A stretch of 64,000 nt of DNA from Rhizobium sp. 007 (GCF_015353075.1 NZ_CP064188.1:1178001-1242000), one strand, 5' to 3'; shown: positions 1 through 9,037, counted from the stretch's first letter. Notes: generated from the sequence alone by a model not told the origin. Made by a program: numbers and translations.

Positions 1-845
1 AGCAGATACCCGCCGAAACTTCTCATTTGGCGTTCGAGTGCCAGACGTCTGTTGTCTTTTCTTGATGGTTGCGATGCCCTTTCTCATCCAGAACGGGCTG
101 CTTCGCAAAACCGCACGGAGATCATGACGGAGGGCGGCCATCAGGTCACGAACGGCTCGTGCGCTTTGAGCAAAAGGCGAGGAAGGGTTCACAGCCTCTT
201 TGGATTGTTCCAACGGTGATGAAGATCCGGATTCTCCCTCGTGAGCCCCGGTTTCTCCTTCAGCGCCTTCAGCTGGAAATCCTTCGCTCTGCGGCAGCTG
301 CGCAGATTCGGCGGCGGTGCGATCACCAGTCTGATTTGAGCTGCCGGTTTGTTTTGAGGTGTCTGCGGTGCTTGCCATTTCTTACCGGCTGGTTGTTTTG
401 AAGCAATTAGCGCGCAATGGAGCGGAGGAAAGACGACATTGGCACTGCTCTCCCAAGTCTCTTCGAATAGAGGCCCAATCCTGAAAATTGATGCGGGAAA
501 TGTTCTCACATCCGAAGCCAGCCTTTTCATGGCAACGCAATACCAAGTCAACAGCGCGCGTGAGCGGCGTTCGCCCCGTCTGGCGTCGGCATCCGGTATG
601 GCCATAGCGCATGGTGCGCATCTGCTCGAACGTCGAACCATCTCCACCAGCTCGTCCGGCTTCATCGCGAAAGACTAGTGGCAGAAGCCTGACGGATGGT
701 ACCAAACGCCAGAGGACCGATCCGGTGGCCGACATCTCCCATGCGACGTGACCATTCGTCTGGAGAAGAGTAGACTACAGCCCGACCGCAGCGCCCTTGG
801 GCAGCGCATCGGGCCTGCATACCTTAGCGAACCAGGGAGGGCGAT
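1..845. other. Edge region without a supportable gene
   Basis: Several overlapping open frames exist on both strands, but none resembles a family I know, none has a convincing ribosome binding site, and they overlap one another. I see no repeat, RNA gene or clear terminator. The stretch may hold a decayed gene, since the neighbouring segment carries a damaged insertion sequence, but nothing can be named. Confidence 0.5.
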
Positions 846-1811
846 ATGGGAACGGCTGCACCGAGCGTAGCCATCCGCGCGCTGGCCGAGACCGATCTGC
901 CGGAAGCCGAAAGAATTTTCCGGCTGGCCTTTGGCACCTTCTTGGGAGCACCCGAACCAGAGACGTTCTGGTCCGACCGCGACTATGTACGCGGCCGCTG
1001 GCAGGCGCCCTACGTCGCCGCCTTCGCCGCGGAGGTGGGCGGTGAACTGGTGGGCTCCAACTTCGCAACCCGCTGGGGCAGCGTCGGCTTCTTCGGACCG
1101 TTGACGATCCGCCCCGACCTTTGGGACCGGGGCATCGGCGCGCGGCTCGTCGAGGCCGTCACGGCGAGCTTCGATGAATGGGGCACGCGGCATGCAGGCC
1201 TGTTCACCTTCGCCCAGAGCGCCAAGCACGTGGGCCTGTACCAGAAGTACGGATACTGGGCTCGTTTCCTCACGGCCATCATGTCGGCGCCGGTCCGTCA
1301 CAACCAGACCGAGCCGGTGCGCTGGTCGCGGTATTCCGATCTGACAGAGGAGCAGAGAGTGGAATGCCTGAAGTCCTGCCGTGACCTGACCGGCGCCCTT
1401 TACGACGGGCTCGACCTGGGGCCGGAAATCCAGGCCGTAGAGGCGCATGAGCTTGGGGAGACGGTCCTGCTCGGCGATATGGGGGGTGCGGGCTTGGACG
1501 GTTTTGCCGTGTGCCACCATGGGCCGCGCAGCGAAGCAGGCGACGGTGCTTGCTTCATCAAGTTCGGGACCGTGCGTCCAGGATCGGCGGCTGGGGAGAC
1601 CTTCGACAGCTTGCTGCATGCCTGCGAGGCGCTTGCCGTAGCGGAGGGGATGCCCAAGCTGCTGGCCGGGGTGAACATGGCCCGCCACGAGGCGTACCGG
1701 CACTTGGTCGGGCGTGGCTTTCGAACCGAAATCCAAGGGGTCACGATGCACCGGCCCAATGAGCCGGGTTACAGTCGCGCCGGCCTCTTCGTGCTCGACG
1801 ACTGGCGCTAG
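846..1811 (+). CDS. GNAT-family N-acetyltransferase
   Basis: Predicted cytoplasmic acyl-CoA-dependent N-acetyltransferase of 321 residues; substrate unknown. The N-terminal half (about residues 8-150) has the GNAT layout: a strand-rich start, an acceptor-side loop, then a beta4/alpha3 region around residues 85-105 reading LTIRPDLWDRGIGARLVEAV, where the RGIGARL stretch matches the acetyl-CoA pyrophosphate loop (Q/RxxGxG/A). The C-terminal half is less conserved and could be a second, degenerate GNAT fold. The ATG is preceded by GGGAGGGCGAT, a good Shine-Dalgarno. It stands alone and its stop abuts an IS630 remnant, so its 3' flank has been rearranged. The general family is fairly sure, the reaction is not. 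Confidence 0.8.
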   Translation: MGTAAPSVAIRALAETDLPEAERIFRLAFGTFLGAPEPETFWSDRDYVRGRWQAPYVAAFAAEVGGELVGSNFATRWGSVGFFGPLTIRPDLWDRGIGARLVEAVTASFDEWGTRHAGLFTFAQSAKHVGLYQKYGYWARFLTAIMSAPVRHNQTEPVRWSRYSDLTEEQRVECLKSCRDLTGALYDGLDLGPEIQAVEAHELGETVLLGDMGGAGLDGFAVCHHGPRSEAGDGACFIKFGTVRPGSAAGETFDSLLHACEALAVAEGMPKLLAGVNMARHEAYRHLVGRGFRTEIQGVTMHRPNEPGYSRAGLFVLDDWR

Positions 1812-2267
1812 GGATGGAATCTAACGCTTGGTGCCCACGCCTAACGGCAGCGATGATTTCATCCGGATCAGCCGTCCAGGTGAAAGGCTTGGGACGCGCA
1901 TTGGTTTCAGCGACGTACCGGTTGATGGCCTCCTGAAGATCGACCACCGAACGGAAGGCGCCGCGCTTGAGCCGCTGGCGGGTCAGCTTGGTTGGGTGCG
2001 GTCGCGCGCCTGGATCTGGCTCTTCTCATCAACAGAGAGAACGATGGCATGAGCGGGTGGATCGACGTAGAGCCCGACCACGTCGCTGAGCTTCTCGCCA
2101 AACTTGGGATCGTTGGAGAGCTTGAACTGGCGATAGCGATGCAGCTGGAGACCATGGGCTCGCCAGATGCGCCGTACGGCACTGGCGCTGACTCGGCGTG
2201 ACGTCCGTCTTGCCGGCGTCAAGGTTGCAGCCACCCCGGTCATAATCCTTTCTGCCTTTTGCGCCAT
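1812..2267 (-). mobile_element. IS630-family transposase remnant with internal deletion
   Basis: Two pieces of one IS630-type DDE transposase lie side by side on the minus strand. The upstream piece (about 2267-1983) reads [20 protein letters not shown] and continues to [15 protein letters not shown], holding the first catalytic Asp. The downstream piece (about 1980-1815) reads [20 protein letters not shown] and continues to TWTADPDEIIAAVRRGHQAL, the usual C-terminus. In intact relatives roughly 100 residues, including the second catalytic Asp and the terminal Glu, separate DRTQP from KLTRQR. Here they are nearly adjacent and in different frames. The C-terminus runs straight into the acetyltransferase gene and no terminal inverted repeats were recognised. 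It must be inactive. Confidence 0.85.
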
Positions 2268-2290
2268 CTTGCGCTGCGCGTCCTAAGGCC

Positions 2291-3139
2291 TCAGATCAGG
2301 CCATATTGTTTCGCCTTATTGCGCAGAAAGGGCAGGCCGTTGCCCATCACCTCTGCCTCGTCCCTGGCGACAGGACGCCAGACTGCGAGACCGTAGGCGA
2401 CTTCCGCTGGCATGTTGATGAAGCTCTCCATAGCAAGGCCGCCTTTGAACCCAATGGCCGCAAGTGCTGTATATATCTCGTCCCAAGGGACGTTTCCGTA
2501 GCCGGGCGTGCCACGGTCGCTTTCAGACAGGTGGATATATTTTAGATGTTCGCGCGCATCGAGGATGCCCGTGGCAGCGCCCTTCTCCTCGATGTTCATG
2601 TGATAGGTGTCGAGATGCACGAAGATATTGTCAGCGCCGACGCGCTCGATCATCTCGACTGCTTGCCTTCCGGTATTTATCAAATGGTTTTCATAGCGGT
2701 TCACTGCCTCGACGCCGAGCTCGATGCTGCGGGACTTGGCGTGCTTGGCGGCGGCCGTCAGCGCGCGGGCGATGTTGTCGTACTCTTTCTCCGTCGGCGG
2801 CACGCCAGTGCGCTCGCCAATGCCGCCGAAGATGACGCCGGATAGCGCCAATGCGCCCATGTCGGCCGCTTTGTCGATCGCGACCTTCAGATGCTCGATT
2901 GCCGCCTCCGGCCGCACCGACGCCCAGGCGTGCTCGGGCAGCCCGAGCGAGCAGACGGCCGGCAGGCTGTGCTTTTCGAGAAGCGCCCGGGTGTGTGGCG
3001 CATCGACGGCGGGTGCGTTGAGGAGCGCAATTTCGATGAAGTCCATCTTGTAGGACACCGCAGCTGCGATCGCCTTTTCGGCGCCTGCCTTGTCCCAGTT
3101 CATTGTCCACATGCTGGTATGTACGCCGAAGCCTTGCAT
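2291..3139 (-). CDS. Sugar epimerase, D-tagatose/D-allulose 3-epimerase-like (AP endonuclease family 2 fold)
   Basis: Predicted cytoplasmic TIM-barrel ketose 3-epimerase or sugar isomerase of 282 residues. The four metal ligands of the family can be placed: Glu in GVEAVNRYENH, Asp in VHLDTYHMNIEE, His in KYIHLSESDRG and Glu near the end in LAMESF. The longer open frame starts at 3184, but ATG 3139 is preceded by AGGAATGAGACG and gives the family start MQGFGVHTSMW. It is the last gene of the ABC transporter operon, four bases after the upstream permease, which suggests that it acts on the imported sugar, for example interconverting ketohexoses. The exact substrate is not readable from sequence; hydroxypyruvate isomerase-like activity is an alternative. 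Confidence 0.85.
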   Translation of the reverse strand: MQGFGVHTSMWTMNWDKAGAEKAIAAAVSYKMDFIEIALLNAPAVDAPHTRALLEKHSLPAVCSLGLPEHAWASVRPEAAIEHLKVAIDKAADMGALALSGVIFGGIGERTGVPPTEKEYDNIARALTAAAKHAKSRSIELGVEAVNRYENHLINTGRQAVEMIERVGADNIFVHLDTYHMNIEEKGAATGILDAREHLKYIHLSESDRGTPGYGNVPWDEIYTALAAIGFKGGLAMESFINMPAEVAYGLAVWRPVARDEAEVMGNGLPFLRNKAKQYGLI

Positions 3140-3143
3140 CGTC

Positions 3144-4139
3144 TCATTCCTTTCTGCGCAGAACGGTTCTGAAGTGTCCGGCAAGCCAGCGCAGCATCAT
3201 GACGCCGACGAGCAGGATACCCCACACGGCCGTCGCCAGATGCTGGTTGGCGCCGAGAAGATTGAGCCCGGACGAAAACAGCTGAAGTACCACAAGCGCC
3301 GCGAAGACCGGGATCACGCGGCCGAAGCCGCCGAAGGGATTTACCCCGCCAAGGAAGCAGGCGAGAACGGTGATGAGCAGGTAGGACTCACCGTGGCCGA
3401 CGCGCACCGAGTTGAAGCGTGCCAGCATGATGATGCCGGCGACGGCACACATCGCGCCCGACAGCGTATAGACGAGAACGATGACCCTGCGTGTGTTGAC
3501 CCCGGAATAGCGCGCCGCCTCGATGTTGGAGCCGATCATGTAGGTGTTGAAGCCAAGCCTCGTGCGCGATAGCAGCACATGCCAGAGCGCGACGCACAGG
3601 ATGAAGATGAGGAGCGGCACGGGAATTCCCATCACAGAGCCATGGCCGAACGGCCGCAGGAAGGCGGGAAAGCCCGACACGTCCCCGCCGCGGGTCAAGA
3701 ACTCGCCGAGCCCGCGCAGGAAGATCATCATCGACAGCGAGACAAGGATCGGGTGAGCCTTCGTATAGGCAATGACAAGACCCATGACGACGCCGCTTGC
3801 CGCACCTGCTGCAAGCGCAAGCGCCACGCCGAGCAGGAAGGATCCCGGTCCCGCGTCGACGCCGCCGTTGGCCTGGAGCGTCCAAGCCACGGTGAGGCCT
3901 GCGATGTTGGCGGTGAAGGTGATCGCGAGGTTGAGCCCTCCCGTCAAGATCGGCAGCAGCATGGCAAGAGTAAGAAGGCCGAGCTCCGGAAGCTGGAAGG
4001 CAACGGAACCGAAGGTGGCCCGCGACAGGAACTGCGGCGAAGCGAGGCCGAAGACCACGACCACGAACACGAAGGCGACGACCGATCCCGCGATTTCCGA
4101 TCCCAGGAGGTGGCGAGTCCGCCGGACAAGCGTCGTCAT
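3144..4139 (-). CDS. Sugar ABC transporter permease (RbsC-like), second subunit
   Basis: Inner-membrane permease of 331 residues in the ribose/xylose/autoinducer-2 class (BPD_transp_2). It shows about eight to ten hydrophobic segments and the family segment ARYSGVNTRRV followed by VYTLSGAMCAVAGIIML. The C-terminal GGVNPFGGFGRVIPV matches the usual loop after the ATPase-contact region. Its ATG overlaps the stop of the first permease by four bases (ATGA), which indicates translational coupling. Together with the gene before it, it would form a heterodimeric channel fed by the periplasmic binding protein encoded at the head of the operon. Confidence 0.9.
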   Translation of the reverse strand: MTTLVRRTRHLLGSEIAGSVVAFVFVVVVFGLASPQFLSRATFGSVAFQLPELGLLTLAMLLPILTGGLNLAITFTANIAGLTVAWTLQANGGVDAGPGSFLLGVALALAAGAASGVVMGLVIAYTKAHPILVSLSMMIFLRGLGEFLTRGGDVSGFPAFLRPFGHGSVMGIPVPLLIFILCVALWHVLLSRTRLGFNTYMIGSNIEAARYSGVNTRRVIVLVYTLSGAMCAVAGIIMLARFNSVRVGHGESYLLITVLACFLGGVNPFGGFGRVIPVFAALVVLQLFSSGLNLLGANQHLATAVWGILLVGVMMLRWLAGHFRTVLRRKE

Positions 4140-5137
4140 CTGCGCCTCCGCTCGTTCTTCAGGATAGGAAGCAGCTGCTCGATGCGGGAATTCGAGAGCG
4201 TGATCGCGACGAGAATGATGGCGCCAATAATCATCTTGAACGCGAAGGGTGAAACGCCCATCAGGTTGAGGCCGTTCTGGGTGATCGAGATCAGCAGCAC
4301 GCCGAGCACGCAGCCGAGCACCGAGCCCTTGCCGCCACCGAGGCGGGCGCCGCCGAGCACGGCGGCGGCAAGCACATCCAGCTCGCGGCCGTAGAGCGCA
4401 TTTGGCACGACTTCCTGGGCATAGTGTGCCTGGATCAATCCGCCAATACCGGCCATGAGCCCCAACCAGCCGAAGGCGATGAACTGCATGGCGCCGATCG
4501 AGATTCCGAAGCGGCGCGCGCCCTCGGGATTGTCGCCGAAGGCATAAAGCTGGCGCCCGGTCGTCGTGTGGCGGATCAGGAACCAGGTCGCCGCAACGCA
4601 GATTGCCATGACAAGGACCGGAAGGCGGATTTCGGCCCAGCTGCCGTCAGCCATCTCCCGTTCGTAGAGGATGATCCGCTCCGTCCACCAGTCGGGCAGC
4701 GTGTAGATCGATACGCCGCGGGTGAAGAACATCAAAAGTCCGAAGTAAATATTGAAGGTGGCGATCGTAACGACGATCGAGATGATCTTGAACCGGTGGA
4801 TCAGGAAAGCGTTGAAGGCGCCGAGCAGCGTGCCGATGCCGCCGGCGATCAGCAGCCCGCTTGCCCAGCCTCCGCCGCCGACCTGGCCGAGGATAAGGGC
4901 GGTCACGTACTGCACGACCGAGGCGGCGACCGCAAACGAGATGTCTATGCCGCCCGCGATCAATACAACGAGCAGACCGACTGCGAAGATGATGTTGACT
5001 GAACTGATGTTCAAAAGGTCGAAGGCATTGCCGAGCGTAAAGAAACGCGGCGTCGCGAAGGAAAGAAAGGCGCCGATCAGAACAATGACGGCAAGCAGGC
5101 AGATCTCCGTCGCATGGGTGCGGAAGAGCCTACGCAT
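4136..5137 (-). CDS. Sugar ABC transporter permease (RbsC-like), first subunit
   Basis: Inner-membrane permease of 333 residues with the RbsC signature segments GGIDISFAVAASVVQYVTA and, near the C-terminus, LDVLAAAVLGGARLGGGKGS, the conserved ABC-permease loop of this class. An open frame extends upstream to 5326, but that part is antisense-like in composition and lies inside the ATPase gene. ATG 5137 gives MRRLFRTHATE and overlaps the ATPase stop by eight bases, so it is the likely start. It is predicted to pair with the following permease and to carry the same sugar that the downstream epimerase handles. Confidence 0.9.
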   Translation of the reverse strand: MRRLFRTHATEICLLAVIVLIGAFLSFATPRFFTLGNAFDLLNISSVNIIFAVGLLVVLIAGGIDISFAVAASVVQYVTALILGQVGGGGWASGLLIAGGIGTLLGAFNAFLIHRFKIISIVVTIATFNIYFGLLMFFTRGVSIYTLPDWWTERIILYEREMADGSWAEIRLPVLVMAICVAATWFLIRHTTTGRQLYAFGDNPEGARRFGISIGAMQFIAFGWLGLMAGIGGLIQAHYAQEVVPNALYGRELDVLAAAVLGGARLGGGKGSVLGCVLGVLLISITQNGLNLMGVSPFAFKMIIGAIILVAITLSNSRIEQLLPILKNERRRR

Positions 5138-6641
5138 AGACGGCAGCCTCCATGTCTCTAAGCGCTGTCGCGCGCGGATCGTATTCGCCGGCGATCTCCC
5201 CCTGTGCCATGTGCAGCACCCGGTCGGCGTTGAAGTAGACCTCGGGCACCTCGTCGGAGATGAGGATGATGGAAAGCCCGCTTTGCGCAAGCCGTGCCAC
5301 GATGTCGAAGATACCGGCGCGCGCACCGACGTCGACGCCGACCGTAGGTGCGTCGAGGATCAGCAGCTTAGGGTCGGTCGCCAACCATTTTGCGATGGCA
5401 ATACGCTGCTGGTTGCCGCCCGAGAGAGTCGAGATGGCATCCTGCTGCAGCCCAATCCTTATTGCGAGATCGGCAATCCAGCGTGCCGCAAGACCGTGCT
5501 TCTTACGCTCCGAAATGAACCCGTGGGACAGAATCTTGCGCAGGGAGGAAATCACCAGGTTGTCGGCAATCGACTGCGGTTGGATGAGCCCAAGCGACAG
5601 TCGGTCTTCGGAGAGATAGGCAATGCCGGCAGCGATCGCGTCCCGATTGGAGGAAAAGCGCACGGGCTCGCCATCAAGCCTGATTGTGCCGCGATCGGGA
5701 CGGCGCATACCGAAGAGCGTCAGTGCCAGTTCCGTGCGGCCGGCGCCCAGCAGGCCGGTGATACCGAGCGTCTCGCCGCGGCGGACGGAGAAGGAGATGT
5801 TCCTAAACTCACCGCGCCGTGTCAGCCCCTCAACCGCAATGACAGGCGCAGCCCCATCATGCGATTGGGCGCGCACGGCGTGGTCGAAAATCTTGCCGGT
5901 CATGAGTTCGGTGATGCGCGACTGCGTCATGCCTTCGGCCGGATAGACGCCGACGAGCCTGCCGTCGCGCAGCACGGTGATACGGTCCGATATTTCCAGC
6001 ACCTCGGCCAGTCGGTGGCTGACGAAGACGACGGCGACGCCCGAGGCGGAAAGATTACGGACGATCTCAAGCAGATGGTCGGTTTCTGACTGCGTCAGCG
6101 AAGCAGTCGGCTCGTCCATGAAGACGACCTTTGCCTCGCCGACCAAGGCTCGTGCGATCGCCACGATCTGCCGCTGGGCGACAGCGTATTCGCGCAGCGG
6201 CAGATCGACGTCGAGGGTAACGCCGAGGCGCGCCAACACGCGTTCGGCGGTCTCGCGCATGGCCTTGTGGTTGACCCGGCGCGGGCGATGGCCGAGCACG
6301 GTCTGGAAAGCGATGTTTTCTGCCACCGACATTTCCGGGAAGAGTGCGAGATCCTGCCAGATCACCTGAATGCCGGAGGCTTGCGCCGTGACTGGCGACA
6401 TATGCGTATAGGGCTGGCCGTCATATTCGATTGCAGCACCGGCCTGCGGGCGATAGACCCCGGTGATGACCTTGATGAGGGTACTCTTGCCGGAACCGTT
6501 TTCGCCGGCGAGGCAATGCACCTCGCCCGGTCGCACCTCGAAGGAGACGTCGCGGAGCGCGCGCACACCGCCGAAGGTCATGTTGATGTTCTTCATCGAC
6601 AACAGAGGTCGTTGGGCGTCTGCGCCAGTTGGAGATTCCAT
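5130..6641 (-). CDS. Sugar ABC transporter ATP-binding protein (RbsA/MglA type, two nucleotide-binding domains)
   Basis: Cytoplasmic double-ABC ATPase of 503 residues. Domain 1 has Walker A GENGSGKST (about residues 48-56), the signature-like VAQRQIVAIARAL and Walker B VVFMDEPTASL. Domain 2 has a degenerate Walker A GLLGAGRTE, the signature LSGGNQQRIAIAKWL and Walker B LLILDAPTVGVDVG. The degenerate second P-loop is normal for RbsA-type proteins, where one site does most of the hydrolysis. The start at 6641 is an ATG, with a second Met at residue 16 as an alternative. It powers the two permeases encoded immediately downstream. Confidence 0.93.
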   Translation of the reverse strand: MESPTGADAQRPLLSMKNINMTFGGVRALRDVSFEVRPGEVHCLAGENGSGKSTLIKVITGVYRPQAGAAIEYDGQPYTHMSPVTAQASGIQVIWQDLALFPEMSVAENIAFQTVLGHRPRRVNHKAMRETAERVLARLGVTLDVDLPLREYAVAQRQIVAIARALVGEAKVVFMDEPTASLTQSETDHLLEIVRNLSASGVAVVFVSHRLAEVLEISDRITVLRDGRLVGVYPAEGMTQSRITELMTGKIFDHAVRAQSHDGAAPVIAVEGLTRRGEFRNISFSVRRGETLGITGLLGAGRTELALTLFGMRRPDRGTIRLDGEPVRFSSNRDAIAAGIAYLSEDRLSLGLIQPQSIADNLVISSLRKILSHGFISERKKHGLAARWIADLAIRIGLQQDAISTLSGGNQQRIAIAKWLATDPKLLILDAPTVGVDVGARAGIFDIVARLAQSGLSIILISDEVPEVYFNADRVLHMAQGEIAGEYDPRATALRDMEAAVYA

Positions 6642-6734
6642 ATCGCGCCTGCCGTAGTGGTCCGCCGGCCATGCTCGCAGTCCACCGAGCCAGCCGCAGC
6701 CAGCCCGGCGGTCTGGGAGGTGCCTTCGAAAGGT

Positions 6735-7718
6735 TTAGAGGCCCATGGCCGCGAGTTCGTCGACCGTATCCTTGTTGATGGTCACGAGCTGGTCGACGAT
6801 AATATCATTTCCGGTCGGATTGATCTTCCCGAGGCCTTCGATCTCGTCACCCGCCTTGATCTCCTCGCCCTTCATGAGCTTGTCGGCGAGTGTCACGAAG
6901 ACTTCGCCGGCCTGTTTCGGATTCCACATGAATCCGCCGGAAATCGCGTCGGATTTAATGAGTTTCTGGCCCTGGCCTGGTGAGAAGGGGCCGAGTACGA
7001 AGATCTCGCCAACCTTGCGGCGCTCTTCCACGGCACGGCCGGCGCCGATCGGCCCCTGGCTGCCGAAGGCGAGGAAGCCCTTGAGGTCGGGATTGGCCGA
7101 AATCAGGTCGAGCGCGGTCGACCGGCTCTTGTCGGCATCTTCAGCAACGCCGTAGCGCTCGCCGACCACTTCCATCTCCGGATATTTCTCTTTGAGATAG
7201 GCAATCGCCGCATCGGCCCAGGCATTGTGCAGCGGCACGGTGAGCGAGCCGACGAAGACTGCATATTTCCCCTTGCCGCCCATCTTCTTTGCAAGAAGCT
7301 CGGCATGCGCTTCGCCGAAGCCGTTTGCCGAGGCGAGTTCGAAATTCCAATCCGCGCCCTTTTGACCGGGTGATTCATGCGTGATGACGATAATGCCGTT
7401 TTCCTTGGCCTTGGTGAGAACCGGCTCCAGCACTTTCGCATCGTTGGGCACGACGCCGATCACCTTGACGCCCTGGGCGATGAGATCCTCGATGGCGCGC
7501 ACCTGCAGCGCCGGGTCGGCGCTGGTCGGGCCAATCATGAAGGCATCGATACCGAGCGCGGCACCCTTCTCTTTAATGCCGGCCTCCATCGCGTTGAACC
7601 ACGGGATGCCGCCGATCTTGACGACGACACCAACCTTACCGGCCTCCTGCGCCAGGGCGCCGAAAGCGGCCGCCAGCGACAGCGAAGCCGCGAATGCGGC
7701 GACAAGCAATTTCCTCAT
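6735..7718 (-). CDS. Periplasmic sugar-binding protein of ABC transporter (RbsB-like, type 1)
   Basis: Exported substrate-binding protein of 327 residues. ATG 7718 follows AGGAGGAACAAG and gives a clear signal peptide, MRKLLVAAFAASLSLAAAF, with cleavage after GALA-Q around residue 24. The open frame upstream to 7838 is not needed. The mature part has the peripla_BP_4 pattern, with GPTSADPALQVRAIEDLIAQ and VVPNDAKVLEPVLTKAKENG near the first lobe. It heads the operon SBP-ATPase-permease-permease-epimerase and should decide the sugar specificity. Ribose-type, ketohexose or polyol substrates are all possible. Confidence 0.92.
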   Translation of the reverse strand: MRKLLVAAFAASLSLAAAFGALAQEAGKVGVVVKIGGIPWFNAMEAGIKEKGAALGIDAFMIGPTSADPALQVRAIEDLIAQGVKVIGVVPNDAKVLEPVLTKAKENGIIVITHESPGQKGADWNFELASANGFGEAHAELLAKKMGGKGKYAVFVGSLTVPLHNAWADAAIAYLKEKYPEMEVVGERYGVAEDADKSRSTALDLISANPDLKGFLAFGSQGPIGAGRAVEERRKVGEIFVLGPFSPGQGQKLIKSDAISGGFMWNPKQAGEVFVTLADKLMKGEEIKAGDEIEGLGKINPTGNDIIVDQLVTINKDTVDELAAMGL

Positions 7719-7849
7719 CTTGTTCCTCCTCCATCGTTTCGAGATGGGCACAGGGCCTGCTGAAGACCGCCGGCCTCCCGTTGCAAGTAGCTGGCGAAGA
7801 ATGTGAATTCCCGCCTCCCTTCGAAGCCGCCTCCTCAAGCGGCCCTACG

Positions 7850-7898
7850 TTGCACAATCGATATTTCTCTTTGCACAATCGATAGTGCAAAGACTATC
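7850..7898. promoter_or_regulatory. Operator-like repeat cluster between the sugar operon and its LacI-type regulator
   Basis: TTGCACAATCGATA occurs twice, at 7850-7863 and 7871-7884, exactly 21 bases apart, about two helical turns. The second copy forms the left arm of a perfect palindrome, CTTTGCAC-AATCGATA-GTGCAAAG (7869-7892). A further inverted pair GATAGT/ACTATC spans 7881-7898. The cluster lies between the divergent start codons at 7718 and 7979, the expected place for the binding sites of the adjacent LacI-family protein. Binding itself is inference. Confidence 0.75.
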
Positions 7899-7978
7899 GG
7901 TCAGAGTTATACTTTCGTCAAGCGGAAACGCCTTTCGCCGCTTCGAAATCGGCACTAAGGAAAATCCGAGGGTTTTGA

Positions 7979-9037
7979 ATGAAGAACGCCATGAGGAAGA
8001 AGGCGACGATCTACGATCTGTCGGTGCTGTCGGGCAGCTCGCCCTCGACAGTCAGCGCCGTGCTGAACGGCACTTGGCGCAAGCGCCGCATCAAGGAAGC
8101 GACCGCCGCACTGATCCGTGAGCTTGCAGAGAAGTACCAGTATACTGCAAACCGCCAGGCCCAGGGACTACGCAGTTCCCGGTCCGGCCTGGTGGGTCTG
8201 CTGCTGCCGGTCCACGACAACCGCTACTTCTCTTCTATGGCCCAGACTTTTGAGGCGCACGTGCGCAGCAAGGGCCAGTGCCCCATCGTCGTCAGCGCCA
8301 GCCGCGATCCCCAGGAAGAGCGCGAAACGGCAGCGACGCTCATTTCCTATTCGATCGATGAGCTCTTCATCTGCGGCGCGACCGATCCAGACGGCGTACA
8401 CGAGGTCTGCGAAAAAGCAGGGCTGAAGCACATCAACATCGATCTTCCAGGCAGCAAGGTTCCCTCCGTCATCAGCGATAACTACGAGGGCGCGCGGATG
8501 CTGACAGAAGCGATCATCCGCCAATTTCCGGCCGATAAGCCCCTTGCACCCGAAGAGCTCTACCTCTTCGGCGGCCGCAACGACCATGCGAGCCACGAGC
8601 GCATCCGCGGCTTTCGCGCCGTCAAACGCGACCTGCTCGCAGGCGACCCCGACATTTGCATTCAAACGACGGGCTATTCGCCAAACAACACGCGCCTTGC
8701 CTTCGAAGCGTTCTACGAACGGGAAGGCCGGCTGCCGCGCGCTCTCTTCGTTAATTCGTCCATCAACTTCGAAGGTTTCCTCCGTTTCATGGCTGGTCAT
8801 CCGCACGAGACCTTCTCCGACATGGTGGTCGGCTGCTACGACTACGATCCCTTCGCCTCTTTCCTGCCCTTTCCCGTGATCATGATAAGGCAGGATATCG
8901 AGAGCATGCTGGCAAAGGCGTTCGAGGTCATGGAAGAGCCGCGTCCTGCGCCAACCGTTCACATGATCCGGCCGGAACTCATCAAACCCCGCACGGCGCT
9001 GGCCGGCCCTCTCGACGCATTGAAGGACATCGACTGA
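7979..9037 (+). CDS. LacI-family transcriptional regulator of the sugar operon
   Basis: DNA-binding regulator of 352 residues. The N-terminal helix-turn-helix reads ATIYDLSVLSGSSPSTVSAV (about residues 9-28), followed by the hinge-helix region and a periplasmic-binding-protein-like effector domain beginning near SGLVGLLLPVHDNRYF. The recognition helix departs from the usual VSxxTVSRVLN consensus (SPSTVSAVLN) but is still typical. ATG 7979 has GAGGG six bases upstream; Met5 is an alternative. It is divergently transcribed from the ABC operon across a spacer full of palindromic repeats, so it very probably represses or activates that operon in response to the imported sugar or its epimer. Confidence 0.92.
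   Translation: MKNAMRKKATIYDLSVLSGSSPSTVSAVLNGTWRKRRIKEATAALIRELAEKYQYTANRQAQGLRSSRSGLVGLLLPVHDNRYFSSMAQTFEAHVRSKGQCPIVVSASRDPQEERETAATLISYSIDELFICGATDPDGVHEVCEKAGLKHINIDLPGSKVPSVISDNYEGARMLTEAIIRQFPADKPLAPEELYLFGGRNDHASHERIRGFRAVKRDLLAGDPDICIQTTGYSPNNTRLAFEAFYEREGRLPRALFVNSSINFEGFLRFMAGHPHETFSDMVVGCYDYDPFASFLPFPVIMIRQDIESMLAKAFEVMEEPRPAPTVHMIRPELIKPRTALAGPLDALKDID

Noticed and set aside
189..735. Overlapping minus-strand open frames at the left edge
   Set aside because: They overlap each other, lack ribosome binding sites and do not resemble any family I know. Composition alone does not justify a gene.
3090..5002. Long plus-strand open frames opposite the ABC permease genes (for example 3579-4394)
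   Set aside because: They are antisense shadows of high-GC permease genes. The residues are charged low-complexity strings and the minus-strand frames are clear permeases.
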